The notes: generated by a model not told the origin, from the sequence alone. A DNA stretch of 64,000 nt from Corallincola platygyrae (GCF_039544265.1 NZ_BAABLI010000005.1:186001-250000), one strand, 5' to 3'; shown: positions 9,276-18,150, counted from the first letter of the stretch. Program-made: numbers and translations.

Positions 9276-10193
9276 ATGGAAAGAGTTGAGAATAGAAACG
9301 CTGGGCTCGCAACGTCTTATCTTGTCGCCTTGTTTGGTTTGTTGCTTTCTGCCTGTAGCACAACCCCCGAACACGCAACATTGGCAGACGCTGAATACCA
9401 TCCCTATGGGAGTTTTGTAGGAAAACAAGGCGACCGGGAGTTACATCATAAGTGGAACATGGTTGATCCTATGCTGCACTACATCTGGTTGGCAGAAAAA
9501 ACATCTAAGTTGCCAGCGGACATAGACAAGCGAGATTACCAATACACATCAAAGGCATTAGCGCTTTCTGTTGCTGATAACCAGTTCACCATCGACAGCA
9601 ATGAGCCCTGGCTGGTTGCTGAGTACGGCAAATGGGATGACAGGTTTATGCAGAACTTCTTCCGCAGACATAATCGCATGCTGTCCGGCGTTGCGATTCT
9701 GGGGTGGCGGGATACCACTGCGTCTAATTCAGGAGATCCGCAAGTCATGGTGGTTCATGGATTTGAGAAAGCCCTTTCTCGAACCGAGCGGTTAATCAAC
9801 GAACTAGGCATGAACTGTCATATCCAGGGGTACGCCGAGGAGACTCAGTATGATCAGGCTAAGCCCTACGTAGAGCATTATTTGGGAGTGCATCGCTGGC
9901 GGAACTACCGTTGTGGCAAAGTGTTTGTCAATGTCATGACCAGTGCCAGGCCAGATCTGGCAGCAACCTACTCAATGATCCGAGTACGTAGCGATGACGA
10001 AAAAGGCTCCCACTTCCCCGAGATTGCACTGGCGTATGACCAATTCAAACAATGGAATATCGCGGATGCCAGTGCCGGTAAAAGCTACGCCACAGAGGAG
10101 TATGTAGAATTGGTCGATACCTGGGTTAACGGCAAAGAGCGAACCTTCCCGGTCCTGCGTCGGCACTGCCCCTGTAGCTATCCTGTGAATTAG
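9276..10193 (+). CDS. Lipoprotein of unknown function
   Basis: A 305-residue protein whose hydrophobic N terminus ends in a lipobox (LLLSACST, Cys near residue 27), so it is probably lipid-anchored. I do not recognise a domain in the remainder, which is rich in aromatic and charged residues (for example HYLGVHRWRNYRCGKVFVN). It has several Cys residues after the lipobox, including CPCS close to the C terminus. It begins 3 bp after the S9 peptidase stop and is almost certainly co-transcribed and perhaps coupled, which suggests a shared extracytoplasmic role. A long hairpin follows the stop. Confidence 0.75.
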   Translation: MERVENRNAGLATSYLVALFGLLLSACSTTPEHATLADAEYHPYGSFVGKQGDRELHHKWNMVDPMLHYIWLAEKTSKLPADIDKRDYQYTSKALALSVADNQFTIDSNEPWLVAEYGKWDDRFMQNFFRRHNRMLSGVAILGWRDTTASNSGDPQVMVVHGFEKALSRTERLINELGMNCHIQGYAEETQYDQAKPYVEHYLGVHRWRNYRCGKVFVNVMTSARPDLAATYSMIRVRSDDEKGSHFPEIALAYDQFKQWNIADASAGKSYATEEYVELVDTWVNGKERTFPVLRRHCPCSYPVN

Positions 10194-10231
10194 CGTTGCT
10201 GCTGATTCTGAAGGGAGACAAAAGCTCACCC

Positions 10232-10257
10232 CAGCCTTATTCCTGAGAATAAGGCTG
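10232..10257. terminator. Hairpin between convergent genes
   Basis: Perfect 11-bp stem (CAGCCTTATTC / GAATAAGGCTG) with the tetraloop CTGA between the lipoprotein gene and the convergent nnrS. T-runs are weak on both sides (CTTTTG on the minus strand), so it may serve both directions inefficiently. Confidence 0.6.
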
Positions 10258-10299
10258 AGGTGTAGGGGGCTTTCAGAATGTGTGCTCCAAGGTAGCCGG

Positions 10300-11505
10300 T
10301 TACCCAGGCCGGCCATCTGCTCTCGGCGTAGACAACACCTTGGTGTAGTGCAGCAGGAACAGGCCATACCCCAATATCCAGGTCAACGCACTGCCACCGA
10401 TACTCCACATTAGCCATTGCGGCATTACTGCCGGCAGCAAACTGCGAAGCACTGCAGCCGCCAATAGCAAAACAAAGGCAAATGACATCTGAGGGTGAGG
10501 CTGCAGCGGGCGACCGGTGTGGCCCAAAGAGACTCGTGCCAGCATGGCGAGTATCAACGAACCCATACCGCCCACGGTGAGTGCGTGAATCGCCGGGCTC
10601 ATGCTATACACCTGCCCCAGATAATAGGCTGCCGCCAGCAGCGCACCGACAGGGATAAACAGGTAGCTCAAGTGCAACGACCACAACAGCGGCACTTTTA
10701 AAGTGACATGGGGGCGCCAGCGTGCCATCCGGATTAACTGGCTAACGCCAAACACAGTCCACAACGTGGCGATGACCGTGCGTTCTGGCGACCACCAGTT
10801 CGAAGCCAATAGCAAAACAACAATGGCAAGTAACGATAAAGCGCCCAGAGCTTCCAGCCAAAACAGTGGTTGGGGCTTTTCGAATTGGCAGGCACGAGAG
10901 GTAAAAAATGGGATCACTCGACCACCCACAACAAAGACCACCAGGGTGATGAGCAGCACAGCAAGATGACTGCCAATCATCATGCCGTTTGCCATATGGC
11001 CGGTAATAGCCAGGTGCATCAATAGATTCGCCAGGGTTAATCCCAATAGTAGTGGCGTGAAAACCAGGTTTCGCCATTGTTTCACCCGGTAAACGAAATT
11101 GGCCATCACTAAGGCGACCGTCGGAAGAAACAGAAGATCGATCGCCATGGCTAGCCAGCGTAACTCACCTAAATCAACAACCATTAAGATACGAGCAACC
11201 AGCCAGAGTAAGAATAGCGCCAGCAGTTTATTGCCATGCAAACCACGAAGCCCGGTCCAGGTTTGCACTGCCGTCAGCAGGAAGCCAGCAATAATGGCGG
11301 CGACAAAACCAAACAGCATTTCGTGCATATGCCACCACAACCCGCCGCCGTAGGGCATAAACTGGATCTTGCCCGCAAAGCTCAACCACCAAACTAAGAT
11401 GGCAATTACGCTGAAGGCAGAGCCTGCCAGAAAGAAGGGGCGAAAGGCCAGGCGAAGTAGGGGGGGGAGTTTTTCCTCTACGCTGGCATCAGTTATCTGC
11501 ATCAT
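10300..11505 (-). CDS. nnrS: NnrS family membrane protein
   Basis: Polytopic inner-membrane protein of 401 residues with about 12 hydrophobic segments. It shows the family hallmarks LRLAFRPFFLAGSAFS near the N terminus, a GGLWWHMHEMLFGFVAAIIAGFLLTA segment and several conserved membrane His residues. NnrS proteins are haem- and copper-containing and protect cells against nitrosative stress. The start is the first of two ATG codons, with GAGG eight bases upstream. A near-perfect NsrR operator lies 11 bp before the start codon, which independently supports the nitric-oxide role. The gene is downstream of, and in the same direction as, the PPK2 gene, but the operator implies its own promoter. 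Confidence 0.93.
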   Translation of the reverse strand: MMQITDASVEEKLPPLLRLAFRPFFLAGSAFSVIAILVWWLSFAGKIQFMPYGGGLWWHMHEMLFGFVAAIIAGFLLTAVQTWTGLRGLHGNKLLALFLLWLVARILMVVDLGELRWLAMAIDLLFLPTVALVMANFVYRVKQWRNLVFTPLLLGLTLANLLMHLAITGHMANGMMIGSHLAVLLITLVVFVVGGRVIPFFTSRACQFEKPQPLFWLEALGALSLLAIVVLLLASNWWSPERTVIATLWTVFGVSQLIRMARWRPHVTLKVPLLWSLHLSYLFIPVGALLAAAYYLGQVYSMSPAIHALTVGGMGSLILAMLARVSLGHTGRPLQPHPQMSFAFVLLLAAAVLRSLLPAVMPQWLMWSIGGSALTWILGYGLFLLHYTKVLSTPRADGRPG

Positions 11506-11516
11506 GGGTGAACCTC

Positions 11517-11551
11517 ACACTAAAGATGTATATATAATACATCTTTAGTGT
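11517..11551 (-). promoter_or_regulatory. NsrR-type operator upstream of nnrS
   Basis: A perfect 15-bp inverted repeat (ACACTAAAGATGTAT and its complement) around a 5-nt centre ATATA. The core halves AAGATGTATAT and TAATACATCTT, with one central base, match the published NsrR pattern of AAGATGyATTT arms. NsrR is the [Fe-S] nitric-oxide-sensing repressor. The site lies 11 bp upstream of nnrS, a well-known NsrR target. Confidence 0.88.
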
Positions 11552-11613
11552 TTGCCGCTGCGAACGCTTTTTGTTCTAGTTTGGTGAATAATCATCAATC
11601 CATTGATCTGACG

Positions 11614-12468
11614 CTACTTTTTCTTCTCAGATTTTTTCTTGTCGTCTTTGTGTTTGTCGTGATGTTTATGTTCTGGTGGAAAGATTTCGGGCACAAAGGT
11701 TTGTTCATGCATGGGAGGACGCACATAACCTTTGGTGTTTATCTCCGGCAGTTCGATGTGGTCATAAGTGAGCTCTTTATAGGGCACTTTGCTTAGCAGA
11801 TGACTGATACAGCTGATACGAGCCTGCCGCTTGTCATCACCGTTGACGACATACCAGGGTGAGCGGCGGGTATCGGTATGGGAAAACATGGCGTCTTTGG
11901 CCTGCGAGTATTCCACCCATTTGCTTCTTGAAAGCAGGTCCATATCACTGAACTTCCAGCGCTTAATCGGGTTGGTTACCCGTTCACTGAAACGTTTTTC
12001 CTGCTCTTCATCAGAGACCGAAAACCAATACTTAATCAGGATGATGCCGGAACGCAGCAGCGCTTCTTCAAAGGCTGGGCAGAAACGCAGAAACTCCTCG
12101 TACTCGTCATCAGAGCAGAAGCCCATCACGCGTTCAACGCCCGCGCGGTTGTACCAGGAGCGGTCAAACATGACGACTTCGCCTGCCGCAGGCAGATGAG
12201 CAATGTATCGCTGGAAATACCACTGCGTCCGCTCTCGGTCACTGGGCTTTGCCAGCGCCACGACGCGAACTACGCGTGGATTGAGCTTTTCAAGAATACG
12301 TTTGATGACACCGCCTTTACCTGCTGCATCGCGCCCTTCAAAAACGACTGCGACACGCAGCCCTTTCTCTTTAACCCACTCCTGCATCTTTACCAGTTCG
12401 GTTTGCAGGCGCTCTAGTTCCTGCTCATAAAACTCTTTATTCAGGCGTTTGCTGCGTTTGGCGGCCAT
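11614..12468 (-). CDS. ppk2: Polyphosphate kinase 2 family protein
   Basis: PPK2 enzymes transfer phosphate between polyphosphate and nucleotides. The 284-residue protein has the Walker A-like GRDAAGKGG (near residues 45-53), the conserved DRSWYNRAGVERVMGFC and the lid region near RFSERVTNPIKRWKFS. This is the one-domain type of about 250-300 residues, which usually phosphorylates nucleoside diphosphates; the exact class cannot be read by eye. The C terminus is an unusual His/Lys/Asp-rich tail (EHKHHDKHKDDKKK), perhaps disordered. It is transcribed divergently from the phytase-like gene. GGGGAG lies close before its ATG. Confidence 0.93.
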   Translation of the reverse strand: MAAKRSKRLNKEFYEQELERLQTELVKMQEWVKEKGLRVAVVFEGRDAAGKGGVIKRILEKLNPRVVRVVALAKPSDRERTQWYFQRYIAHLPAAGEVVMFDRSWYNRAGVERVMGFCSDDEYEEFLRFCPAFEEALLRSGIILIKYWFSVSDEEQEKRFSERVTNPIKRWKFSDMDLLSRSKWVEYSQAKDAMFSHTDTRRSPWYVVNGDDKRQARISCISHLLSKVPYKELTYDHIELPEINTKGYVRPPMHEQTFVPEIFPPEHKHHDKHKDDKKKSEKKK

Positions 12469-12587
12469 TATTTGCTCCCCGGTATTTAACAGCTCAGTAA
12501 CATTAGTGTAGCGGCAGTGTCATAACTCAACACTAGGCTTCCTGCGAACCTTTCTAAATATAGTCAATAAGTTAGAGGAAACTAAAG

Positions 12588-15518
12588 ATGCAGGGGCAGA
12601 AACGGGGAGTCTGGTTACCCTTGGTCATTGGCTTAGCAGCCAGTGCGGTGATCACGGGATGCAGTGATGATGACGATGATGAGGTAGAACTTGCTACCTT
12701 AGCACCGATGGAGTTCAGCCTCTCGATGCCGCTGGGAACCGTGCAAGCAGAAGGCGGGACGCCGGTGGTATTGGATACAGGGTTCGGCAGTGGTGCCTTC
12801 CACCATGTAGCCGATCCGGACCAACAGTTTTATCTCGTGACGGATCGTGGGCCTAATGTAGCGTGTGATGATTCCGAAGAGATCCTGGGTGTTGCAGGTA
12901 TCTGTGGTGATGATGAAGATGGAAAAATCTTCCCAATGCCTGATTACACGCCGTCCATCTTTGAAGTGTTGTTGACCGTTGACGGCCCGCAATTGACTCA
13001 AATTCCTCTATTGGATAGCGATGGTAATCCAATCACGGGTGTGGTTAACCCGCTGGAAAGCACTGAAAATGGCTATGCACTTGACGGCACCCAGCTGGCA
13101 TTCGATCCCAATGGTGTCGACACCGAAGCCCTGGTTAAGCTGGCCGATGGTAGCTTCTGGCTGACCGAAGAATATGGACCGAGTTTGTTGCATGTTGCCG
13201 CCGATGGCACTGTGCTGGAGCGTGTGGTTCCTATGGGCGTAGCAGCACAACTTGCTGGTGCAACTTATCCTGTCACTGACGGTCTGCCGGCGATCTTGGC
13301 CAAGCGTAAGCTGAATCGTGGTATCGAGTCGTTGGCCATAAGCCCTAATGAAGATGCACTTTATTTCATCATGCAATCGCCGCTGGCGAACCCTGATAAC
13401 AGTGCTTACAGCACGTCTAAGAATGTACGCCTGTTCAAAATGGCGCTGAATGCTGATGGCACCTTAGGCGCGGTTCAAGGTGAGTACCTTTACACGCTGG
13501 ATTCTCCGCAATCGTTCGCTGACCGTGCTAATGGCGTGGGCGACTTGAAGAACGATGATTACCGCAAGCAGAGCGATGTGAAAGTCAGCGAAATGATTGC
13601 GGTGGGTGCTGACCAACTGGTCGTACTGGAACGCATCAGCAAGGTGACTCATCTTTATCGCGTTGATTTAGCCGGTGCTACCAACCTGTTGGGCAGTGAT
13701 TGGGATGCCGAAGCGACCTCTCCAAGCCTGGAACAGATTGTTGATTTGGAAGGCGAGGGCATTGTGCCTTTGGCCAAGACTCAGGCTTTTACCAACCTGG
13801 GTTCTGAGCTGGAACTTCCGAAGAAAGAGGAAGGTCTGGCGTTGCTGGACGACACCTATGCCATGTTGGTGAACGACAATGATTTCGGCATCGAAGGTAA
13901 CAGTACGGATGTGATTATTACCGCACTGAATGCCGGCATTGCTGGCGCAACTGCCCCAGCGCACCCTGTGCTGACCCATGAGTCGCGATACAGCTCTGGC
14001 CTGTTTGATGAAGGTGCGGCTGAGATTGTTCAGTACCATGCTGGCAGTCAGCGTGCATTTGTCGTGAACGCGGCAGATCGCAGTGTAGACGTGTTGAGCG
14101 TGGGTGATGACTTGGCGCTGACCAAAGCCTTTGGCCTGACACTGCCGGAAGAAACTGCTGATAGCCGCGAACTGGGCGATGCGAATAGTGTTGCTGTTGC
14201 AGGAGACTGGCTGGCGGTAGCCATTGAGGCCGATGATGGTCTGGGTAATGGCAAACAGGGTAAAGGTGTGGTTGTTCTGTATGACCTGTCTCTCGAGGGT
14301 GAGAACGCGCTAGCGATGGATAGCGCCCCAGCAGCGATGTTTGAAGCGGGATACCTGCCTGACATGGTGACCTTCAACAAGGCCGCCACCATGATCCTGG
14401 TAGCAAACGAAGGTGAGCCGAATGATGACTACGAAGTTGACCCTGAGGGGTCAGTGACACTGATTGACCTGACTGCAGGCGTCAATAGTGCGGTGATTAC
14501 CGATCTGGGTTTCACTGACTTTAATGCCGGTGGTAGCCGAGCTGGCGAGCTGCCAGCTGATGTGCGTGTGTTCGGTCCTGGCGCGACGGTCGCCCAAGAT
14601 CTTGAGCCTGAGTACATCGCAGTATCAGCGGATGACACCATGGCGTTTGTTGCGCTACAGGAGAATAACGCGGTGGCGAACATCGACCTGGTTAACAAGC
14701 AGGTAAGTGCTATTTGGGCTCTGGGCTTTAAAGACCACAGCAAAGCCTGGAACGCTATCGATATTAATGACAAAGATGATGCTATCGACATCACCACACG
14801 TGACAACGTGGTGGGTATGTACCAGCCGGATTCTATCGCCAGCTATAGCGTAGATGGCATGGCGTACCTGGTTACTGCCAATGAAGGTGACTCCCGAGAC
14901 TACGATGGTTTCAGCGAAGAGGCCCGCGGAGAAGACCTGACGCTTGCAGATCACTTTGATGTTGATGAAGTAGGTCGTATCGGTACCACAACTACCTTGG
15001 GTGATGCTGACGAAGACGGTGTTGTCGAAACACTTTATATCTACGGTGCACGTAGCTTCAGTATCTGGAATAGCGCTGGCGAGCGTGTGTTCGACAGCGG
15101 CAGCGAGTTTGAACAGATTACTGCAGCCCGCTTCCCGGACAACTTTAATGCCAGTGACGACAAGCACAGCTTTGAAAACCGCAGTGACAACAAAGGCCCT
15201 GAGCCGGAAGGTGTGGTTGTCGGTATGGTGGGTGAGCGCTACTACGCATTTGTTGGCTTGGAGCGTATGGGTGGCGTGATGGTCTATGACGTTACTGTGC
15301 CTGCGTCTGCGCGCTTCGTGCAGTACATTAACCCGCGTGACTTCGAGCAGGACCCATCGTTGGAAACAGACGATGGTGAAGTGACCAACCCTGACGTGGG
15401 CGATTTGGCGCCGGAAGGTATGGCATTTGTGCCCGCTGCTGATAGCCCAACCGGTGCAGCGATGCTGATTGTCGGCAATGAGATCAGCGGTACTACCTCG
15501 GTATACAGCTTCGACTAA
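12588..15518 (+). CDS. Large lipoprotein: phytase/esterase-like plus choice-of-anchor I-like region
   Basis: A 976-residue exported protein with a lipobox (SAVITGCSDD, Cys near 25) followed by an Asp/Glu-rich linker. The N-terminal half (about 40-450) resembles the esterase-like-activity-of-phytase domain, with DRGPNVACDD and FWLTEEYGPSLLHV. The C-terminal half (about 450-976) resembles the choice-of-anchor I / alkaline-phosphatase-associated beta-propeller, with SVAVAGDWLAVAIEAD, LVANEGEPNDDY and LVTANEGDSRDYDGF. A role in phosphate-ester use at the cell surface is plausible but unproven. The gene stands alone, with a strong bidirectional terminator 35 bp after the stop. Codon and base use match its neighbours. 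Confidence 0.78.
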   Translation: MQGQKRGVWLPLVIGLAASAVITGCSDDDDDEVELATLAPMEFSLSMPLGTVQAEGGTPVVLDTGFGSGAFHHVADPDQQFYLVTDRGPNVACDDSEEILGVAGICGDDEDGKIFPMPDYTPSIFEVLLTVDGPQLTQIPLLDSDGNPITGVVNPLESTENGYALDGTQLAFDPNGVDTEALVKLADGSFWLTEEYGPSLLHVAADGTVLERVVPMGVAAQLAGATYPVTDGLPAILAKRKLNRGIESLAISPNEDALYFIMQSPLANPDNSAYSTSKNVRLFKMALNADGTLGAVQGEYLYTLDSPQSFADRANGVGDLKNDDYRKQSDVKVSEMIAVGADQLVVLERISKVTHLYRVDLAGATNLLGSDWDAEATSPSLEQIVDLEGEGIVPLAKTQAFTNLGSELELPKKEEGLALLDDTYAMLVNDNDFGIEGNSTDVIITALNAGIAGATAPAHPVLTHESRYSSGLFDEGAAEIVQYHAGSQRAFVVNAADRSVDVLSVGDDLALTKAFGLTLPEETADSRELGDANSVAVAGDWLAVAIEADDGLGNGKQGKGVVVLYDLSLEGENALAMDSAPAAMFEAGYLPDMVTFNKAATMILVANEGEPNDDYEVDPEGSVTLIDLTAGVNSAVITDLGFTDFNAGGSRAGELPADVRVFGPGATVAQDLEPEYIAVSADDTMAFVALQENNAVANIDLVNKQVSAIWALGFKDHSKAWNAIDINDKDDAIDITTRDNVVGMYQPDSIASYSVDGMAYLVTANEGDSRDYDGFSEEARGEDLTLADHFDVDEVGRIGTTTTLGDADEDGVVETLYIYGARSFSIWNSAGERVFDSGSEFEQITAARFPDNFNASDDKHSFENRSDNKGPEPEGVVVGMVGERYYAFVGLERMGGVMVYDVTVPASARFVQYINPRDFEQDPSLETDDGEVTNPDVGDLAPEGMAFVPAADSPTGAAMLIVGNEISGTTSVYSFD

Positions 15519-15553
15519 TCTTTTAGTGCGTATTAATGGCACTGGTTAAAGCT

Positions 15554-15586
15554 AAAAAGCCCTGTTCCGTTGAACGGGGCTTTTTT
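15554..15586. terminator. Bidirectional intrinsic terminator
   Basis: Stem AAAAAGCCC-T-GTTC paired with GAAC-G-GGGCTTTTT around a CGTT loop. It has an A-run before and a T-run after, so it works for the convergent genes on both sides. Confidence 0.9.
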
Positions 15587-15615
15587 AATGGGCTGGTATT
15601 AACCGCTGGGCCGAT

Positions 15616-16131
15616 TTAGAACTGCGGCATTAATACGCTATCAATCAGGTACACAGTGCCATTGCTGGTTTTCACAGGTTGGCATTCAACATTAGAGTTG
15701 TTCACTCGTGGTGTTGAGCCGCTTCTGTTCAGGAACACAGTCTGGCCAAACAGGGTGGATACTTTCTTGGGAATAAAGGCACGACGTGGGTCTTTTTTAC
15801 CTTCGGCAACATGATAGAGCAGCACAGCAGTTAACAGATCTTTGTCTGCAAGAACCGCATTGAGAATCTCCGGTGGCAGCGCGCCAAACGCCTCGTTGAC
15901 CGGAGCATAAACCGTGAAATTGCCGCCGCCATTCAGCGCATCGACCAGTCCAGCTTCCTGTAATGCAAACACCAGGGTGCTCAAAGAATCAGTGGCAATG
16001 GCCGCTTCTGCAATTGTACCGTCAAACTTTACAGGTTTGGTTTTCAGGCACTTGTAGTAGCTGCTAGCGAAGCTAGCTCCTGATACAGCGAGCATGATTA
16101 GGCCGATGGTGGCAGTCACTAACTTTTTCAT
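15616..16131 (-). CDS. Exported fasciclin (FAS1) domain protein
   Basis: A 171-residue protein with a signal peptide (KKLVTATIGLIMLAVSGASFA) followed by a single FAS1 domain (about 40-170). The two family boxes are visible: NFTVYAPVNEAF, and the end segment VNNSNVECQPVKTSNGTVYLIDSVLMP, which ends the protein. FAS1 domains mediate adhesion or matrix association; bacterial single-domain forms are mostly uncharacterised. Two Cys residues (near 28 and 154) could form a disulfide. It is transcribed towards the phytase-like gene and shares its terminator. Confidence 0.88.
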   Translation of the reverse strand: MKKLVTATIGLIMLAVSGASFASSYYKCLKTKPVKFDGTIAEAAIATDSLSTLVFALQEAGLVDALNGGGNFTVYAPVNEAFGALPPEILNAVLADKDLLTAVLLYHVAEGKKDPRRAFIPKKVSTLFGQTVFLNRSGSTPRVNNSNVECQPVKTSNGTVYLIDSVLMPQF

Positions 16132-16404
16132 GGTTATTTCCTCTATCTTTCAGATTCGTATCGCTTTTATTTTTAGGTAGCGGTCCTCACCAGAGACAAC
16201 CAGACAGAGGTGAACTTCATTGGGCCTGCAAACGCTTGAACGAAGTTGTTCAGAAAAGGATCAGTTTTTGTGTGGTTTTAGGGATGGCTGTTTTAGCTGT
16301 TAATGGATTTTTGCTGGGTAAGAGTAAAAAGACTCATCATGAACAAACCGGCAGGATAGGTAACAAGACAATCCGAAAACATAGGTACAGATAAACTGCA
16401 TGAT

Positions 16405-16721
16405 TATCGCCGCTCCTGCGCATTAGCATGCCCCACGAAGTGTTTTGGGTACCATGCGCTCGCGGCATACCGTTCTTCCTGAACATCGCCGCTCCAGCGC
16501 ATTAGCATGCCCCACGAAGTGTTTTGGGTACCATGTACCCGCGCTAGGCATACGACCGCCATGGATGGCGGAAATATCGAAAATGCATGGAGCATTTTTC
16601 GACCGCACGTCCTGTGCATCGCCGCTCCTGCGCGTCCATGCGCTCGCGGCATACCGCAAATCCTGTGCATTGCCGCTCCTGTACATCCATGTACCCGCGG
16701 CATACCGTTCGTCCTGAACAT
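16405..16721 (-). repeat. Dispersed modular hairpin repeat, locus A
   Basis: Largest copy of the family, read on the minus strand from the esterase terminator. Two tandem 51-bp units (16721-16671 and 16670-16620) are followed by a partial third unit that runs into a GGTCGAAAA...TTTTCGA hairpin module near 16560-16610. Two long-loop units containing TACCCAAAACACTTCGTGGGG follow. Each 51-bp unit carries hairpin 1 (ATG-N4-AGGAn-N4-GGT) and hairpin 2 (GCCGCGr-N4-ATGGAy-N4-AGGAGCGGC). Arms here are GTTC/GAAC (twice), GCAC/GTGC, GTAC/GTAC and GCGC/GCGC. Long open frames crossing this segment are by-products of the 17-codon period. Confidence 0.93.
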
Positions 16722-16746
16722 AAAAAAGCCCGACGCGGGGTCGGGC
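16722..16746 (-). terminator. Intrinsic terminator of the esterase gene
   Basis: On the minus strand GCCCGAC and GTCGGGC form a 7-bp stem with a 5-nt loop and then TTTTTT. Repeat locus A begins at the next base. Confidence 0.92.
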
Positions 16747-16781
16747 GAACAAGGGAGAGACAACAGAGTTTACTAAACAGG

Positions 16782-18035
16782 TTATGAATCAGCTTGCAGC
16801 AACCACTTCATGGCGGTTGGAAAACGGGCGGACCAGGAACGTTCGTTATGCCCACCGCGTGGGTCTTCCACAATTTTAAGGTGTTGTTTGGGATACGCCT
16901 GCCGATTCAGTAAGCGTTTCATCATGCGCATTTCATCTATGGCTGGTGGTTCTTCTGCGCCCGCATCCATGTACAGACGCAATCGTTCAGGCAGCGCTTT
17001 CTGAGTGATTAGCTCTTTAACACCGGGATAGCCAGGCTCTCCCATATTGACCCAGATTGATGGTGAAAATGCACCGACCATGCCGAAGGTTTGCGGATGG
17101 GTAATTCCAGCATAAAGGGCAAACAATCCGCCAAATGAACTGCCGGCAATACCTGTGAACCTTGCGTTAGGCAGTGTTCGGTAAGTCGAATCGATGTAGG
17201 GTTTTAAGTCGTAGCGGATAAATGCCAGAAACTTGTCTGCCTGTGAGGATTCCAACTGACCGGTAAAATTAAAATCCCAAGGAATATATTCATTGGCGCG
17301 ATTGGGGCCATTATAAATACCAACGACGATAACGGGGGGGAGCCTGCCCGCCATAATCTCTTCATCGAGGATCTCATCGATGCGCCATTCACCAGCGAAT
17401 GAGGTGAACTCATCAAACAGGTTCTGGCCATCCGTCATGTAAATCACCGGGAAATGTTCTTGTTGGGCCGCGTGATAACCGGGTGGCAGGTAAATCATCA
17501 GATCTGTAGAGCGCCCTAGCTGCGGCATTTCAAAGTCAACAATATGCGTGACGTTGCGGCTGACGGTATCACCCGGCTTCAGCTCGGAAGGGAAATCCTC
17601 CCAGCTCTCGATATCAATCTCGACAACTTCGTCTCTGCCTTTGTACCGGTAAAATCGGTCTGGTCGCATTTTTCCTGAGGCAGCAAACTCTCTGATTCGC
17701 TCATTGCCCTTAGTCTTGTCATTGTCGCGGGCAAACAGAAAGAAAAAGTGATCCAGTTCCGCCTTGGGTACATTCAGGTAGTAGTAACCGTCTGGGTTCC
17801 GTTTGGCTGTGTACTGCGCAATGACATCTGGGTGAAAGAAGTCATCGAAGTCAGAGATCATAAAGATCTTGTCTTCTTTCGGTGTTAAGTCCGGCACATT
17901 GATTTTAAAGGTGACCGTTGGGTTCGCTTTCGCCTGAGCTGTAGGTTGCGTGGTTTTGCAACCGGTAATGACACAGCTGATACACAGGCCGCAGGTTAAT
18001 GCGAATCGAATCCAGGCTGGACTCCTGTTTTTCAT
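16782..18035 (-). CDS. Esterase D-like lipoprotein
   Basis: A 417-residue lipoprotein with a lipobox ending ITGCKTT (Cys near 26). Residues about 40-160 look like a beta-sandwich N-terminal domain, followed by a putative esterase / enterochelin-esterase-like alpha/beta hydrolase (about 165-415). The nucleophile elbow is GSSFGG, the oxyanion region FPVIYMTDGQNLFDE, and the probable catalytic His lies in RGGHNERSW. Related enzymes hydrolyse siderophore or acyl esters, but no iron-uptake genes lie nearby. The 20-bp element at 18151-18170 lies upstream. Its terminator is directly followed by repeat locus A. Confidence 0.82.
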   Translation of the reverse strand: MKNRSPAWIRFALTCGLCISCVITGCKTTQPTAQAKANPTVTFKINVPDLTPKEDKIFMISDFDDFFHPDVIAQYTAKRNPDGYYYLNVPKAELDHFFFLFARDNDKTKGNERIREFAASGKMRPDRFYRYKGRDEVVEIDIESWEDFPSELKPGDTVSRNVTHIVDFEMPQLGRSTDLMIYLPPGYHAAQQEHFPVIYMTDGQNLFDEFTSFAGEWRIDEILDEEIMAGRLPPVIVVGIYNGPNRANEYIPWDFNFTGQLESSQADKFLAFIRYDLKPYIDSTYRTLPNARFTGIAGSSFGGLFALYAGITHPQTFGMVGAFSPSIWVNMGEPGYPGVKELITQKALPERLRLYMDAGAEEPPAIDEMRMMKRLLNRQAYPKQHLKIVEDPRGGHNERSWSARFPTAMKWLLQADS

Positions 18036-18150
18036 TTCAGATCCCTCTTGATTTGCCGTTTAGCAAACATGCCAGTTGGTTGACTGGCGACTTATCTATT
18101 TCTGATTTGACCAGTTCGGGTGGCTGAGATCTGTTTAATAAATGGAGGGA

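Noticed and set aside
14655..15542. 295-codon ORF antisense to the phytase-like gene
   Set aside because: Overlaps the confident sense gene entirely, with no supporting ribosome site or family.
16405..16721. CRISPR array
   Set aside because: Units are tandem and nearly identical without unique spacers of constant length, and no cas genes are present.
16404..16776. Several overlapping ORFs of 66-119 codons on both strands
   Set aside because: They arise from the 51-bp repeat, whose length keeps frames open; no ribosome sites, and the peptide changes follow the hairpin arms.
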